Shown piece after piece: positions 62,395 through 64,000 of a stretch of 64,000 bases of DNA (positions within the stretch are counted from its first letter, which is position 1; the number at the start of each line of letters is the position of its first letter). Source of the DNA: Corydoras sp. C115 (lineage: Eukaryota; Chordata; Actinopteri; Siluriformes; Callichthyidae); NCBI GenBank assembly GCA_019802505.1, contig JAFMOC010000069.1:1203501-1267500 (forward strand), read 5' to 3'. The notes beneath the pieces are model-generated. The model was not told the DNA's origin, searched no databases, and saw nothing but the letters and a program-made list of their open reading frames with translations. A program made the position numbers and the translations under genes.

Positions 62395-63734
62395 CATCTT
62401 GATATAAGTCGCTGATAGTCGCAATGCCGTTTTCTGTCCATTTACAAAAAACTGGGTCCATAGATGAAGGAAGAAATTGATGATTGTAAGTAATAGGAGC
62501 ATAAATTGATTTGTTGTGAAGACCTAAACACTTCCTGAACTGAATCCAGATTTTAAGTGAGTTCTGAGACACCGGGTTACTTGGGAACAATTTTACAGAA
62601 AATGGAAGCTTGGAACATAGTAAGGAGTATAAGGAATGTCGTGAAGACAACAGTTCAATTCGTGCCCAGGATGGGCAATCAGGAGAAGCACCTTCAGTCC
62701 AGTAAATTAATTTATGTATATTACAGGTCCAATAATAGTGGCAGAAATTGGGTAGGGCAAGACCCCCGTCTGCCTTCGTGAGCTGAAGAAAAGACCTTTT
62801 TAAACGAGATGTTTTTTTGTTCCAAATAAAGGGTGTAAGCTTGCTGTCCATGCTTTAGTAATTACAATGGGAATGTATTGGAAAAAATATAAGAATTTGG
62901 GCAAAATATTCATTTTGATCAGATTGACCCGGCCAATAAGGGATAGGGGAAGAGATGCCCACCTGCTTAAGTCTACGAAACCCGATCAAACAATGGAGCA
63001 AAAGTTTCCTCAAATAATTGTTGGTAGTTCTGGGTGAATGTAACCCCTAATATTTAAAATTTCTATATGCGACTCGAAAAGGGAAGGAAGACAGAGGGAG
63101 GGAGAGGGCAGGCCCGTTAATTGGGTAAAGTTCACTCTTTTGAAGGTTTAGCTTGTAGCCAGACATTTTACAAAATTTTTGAAGGCTATCTAAAATAGTG
63201 GGAAGGAAAGAAGCTGTATTTAAAACATATAAAAGAAGATCGTCAGCATATAAAGAGATCTTGTGGTTAGTGTTATAACGTGAGATACCTTAAAAACCCT
63301 GATGTTGGCGTAGCCATATAGCCAGAGGCTAGATTAAATAGCAGGGGCGAGAGGGGACAGCCTTGACAAGTTCCACGACCAAAAGGAAATGGTGGAGAAA
63401 TAATTCCATTAGTCAGGATGGATGCAGTCGGAGTGGCGTACAGAAAGCGGACCCATGAAATAAACTCCTGACCAAAGCCTAAAAGTTGAGGAATCGGCAA
63501 ATTGTCGAAGACAGTGAATTCTGTCTGAGTGGTAGGTGAGGATTCAGACTTGTAGAGACCGGTGTAATAATGAGCAAAAATTTGGTTACTTAACTTGGTA
63601 TCCAGTACCCTGTCACTGGAGGGGGACTTCACTTTAGAAATTGATCTGGAAGCTCCCACTGCTCTAGCCTGATAAGCTAGAAACCTCCTAGCCCTATCAC
63701 CCTGCTCATAGACACGTGATTTAGACTGTCTCAA
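62395..63734 (-). pseudogene. L1-like ORF2, reverse transcriptase part
   Basis: Minus strand. 63273-63734 carries KSRVYEQGDRARRF, DRVLDTKLSNQIFAHYY and the RT box GTCQGCPLSPLLF, with a deletion between the N-terminal RT motifs and LLGFGQEFISWVRFLY. A frameshift leads to SLYADDLLLY (YADD codons at 63239-63250), followed by broken text to about 62852. Then 62395-62851 reads FIWNKKTSRLKRSFLQLTKADGG in pieces, ALPNFCHYYW and LHNKSIYAPITYN. Motif A is missing, so the enzyme is inactive. Confidence 0.82.
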
Positions 63735-64000
63735 CTAATATCTCAGACATCCTCTGCCTCATAGCTTTTCTGGAATTCGAAGTAGGGAATCTCAGGGGAA
63801 TCATTAAGGGCAAAGTATAAATTTATATGGGACACTATAAATTATTTAAACCTATTATTTGACAGCATATAGGAGCTAAATTTCCAATGTCTTAGGTCAG
63901 TTCTCTTAGTGGGCATGGCTATATCAATAGATATAGGGGCATGATCAGAAATAATTATAGGGTTGAGGAAACCCCAGGAATCAGTGTGTTATACATAAGA

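Larger units (their letters stand above)
60985..64000 (-). mobile_element. L1-like LINE ORF2, interrupted, extends past the window
   Basis: Minus strand. From the right edge: endonuclease end (SDHAPISIDIAMPTK and TDLRHWKFSS-like text, 63880-64000), the linker KSRVYEQGDRARRFLAYQ, RT with GTCQGCPLSPLLFNLA and SLYADDLLLY, thumb segments, FIWNKKTSRLKRSF, GGLALPNFCHYYW, and a C-terminal C-rich part (GRSDSCPGCGHSPADHLHMFWSC). These are fish L1/Tx1-type hallmarks. A pogo-like element splits it at 61807-62393. Confidence 0.85.

Overview
The window is a transposon-dense piece of teleost fish nuclear DNA. The evidence is many copies of a tRNA-derived SINE of teleost type, two L2-type LINE families with the fish 3' ends (one reading AAGTCGCTTTGGATAAAAG), RTE/Rex3-like, L1-like, BEL/Pao, chromodomain Gypsy, Tc1, hAT and pogo-like elements, long CA microsatellites, and AT-rich single-copy DNA between them. 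A catfish or other ostariophysan is possible, but that is inference. There are no bacterial, viral or CRISPR features and no rRNA or tRNA genes. The only host coding sequence I can support is one terminal exon on the minus strand (46232-46551). It encodes the end of a leucine-rich-repeat single-pass membrane protein. Its upstream exons are not in the window.

Layout. 1-9.2 kb: decayed LINEs (70-1005; 1386-4105, Rex3-like with a GGAT tail), a Tc1 scrap, two SINEs, a split tandem duplication, a BEL integrase scrap and a 5'-truncated L2-B LINE. 10.1-15.4 kb: an L2-A LINE interrupted by an L2-B LINE and then by a tRNA-SINE. The first insertion made a 673-codon chimeric reading frame. 15.4-17.7 kb: a GC-rich element with two 27-bp minisatellites, then a reversed L2-B fragment carrying a SINE. 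18-28.9 kb: mostly unrecognised AT-rich DNA with SINEs, an LTR/primer-binding-site remnant, and a SINE within hAT within SINE nest. 29.0-30.1 kb: a solo LTR. 30.3-31.8 kb: a Tc1 element with long inverted repeats. 32-42.2 kb: a BEL/Pao element (minus) holding two L2-A insertions, one of them near full length with an SGNH-esterase ORF1. 42.4 kb: a 76-bp palindrome. 43-50.8 kb: host DNA with SINEs and the LRR exon. 50.8-55.1 kb: a decayed chromodomain Gypsy element. 55.8-58.1 kb: hAT-like and IS630/Tc1-type remnants. 59.4-61.0 kb: a tandem LTR-internal-LTR-internal-LTR array with no coding capacity. 61.0-64.0 kb: an L1-like LINE (minus, running off the end) interrupted by a pogo-like element.

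How the parts relate: the window is best read as layers of insertion. Two SINE-LINE partnerships are visible in shared 3' tails: the tRNA-SINE at 12356 with L2-B, and the abundant SINE with the Rex3-like LINE. Many insertions keep 11-14-bp target-site duplications, so boundaries and order can be read directly. No complete, undamaged autonomous element was found. The nearest is the L2-A copy at about 35505-40785, where I see one 2-nt frame disruption. I did not find evidence for a new biological system. The most unusual objects are the in-frame chimeric LINE ORF, the tandem LTR array, the 27-bp double minisatellite and the 76-bp palindrome.
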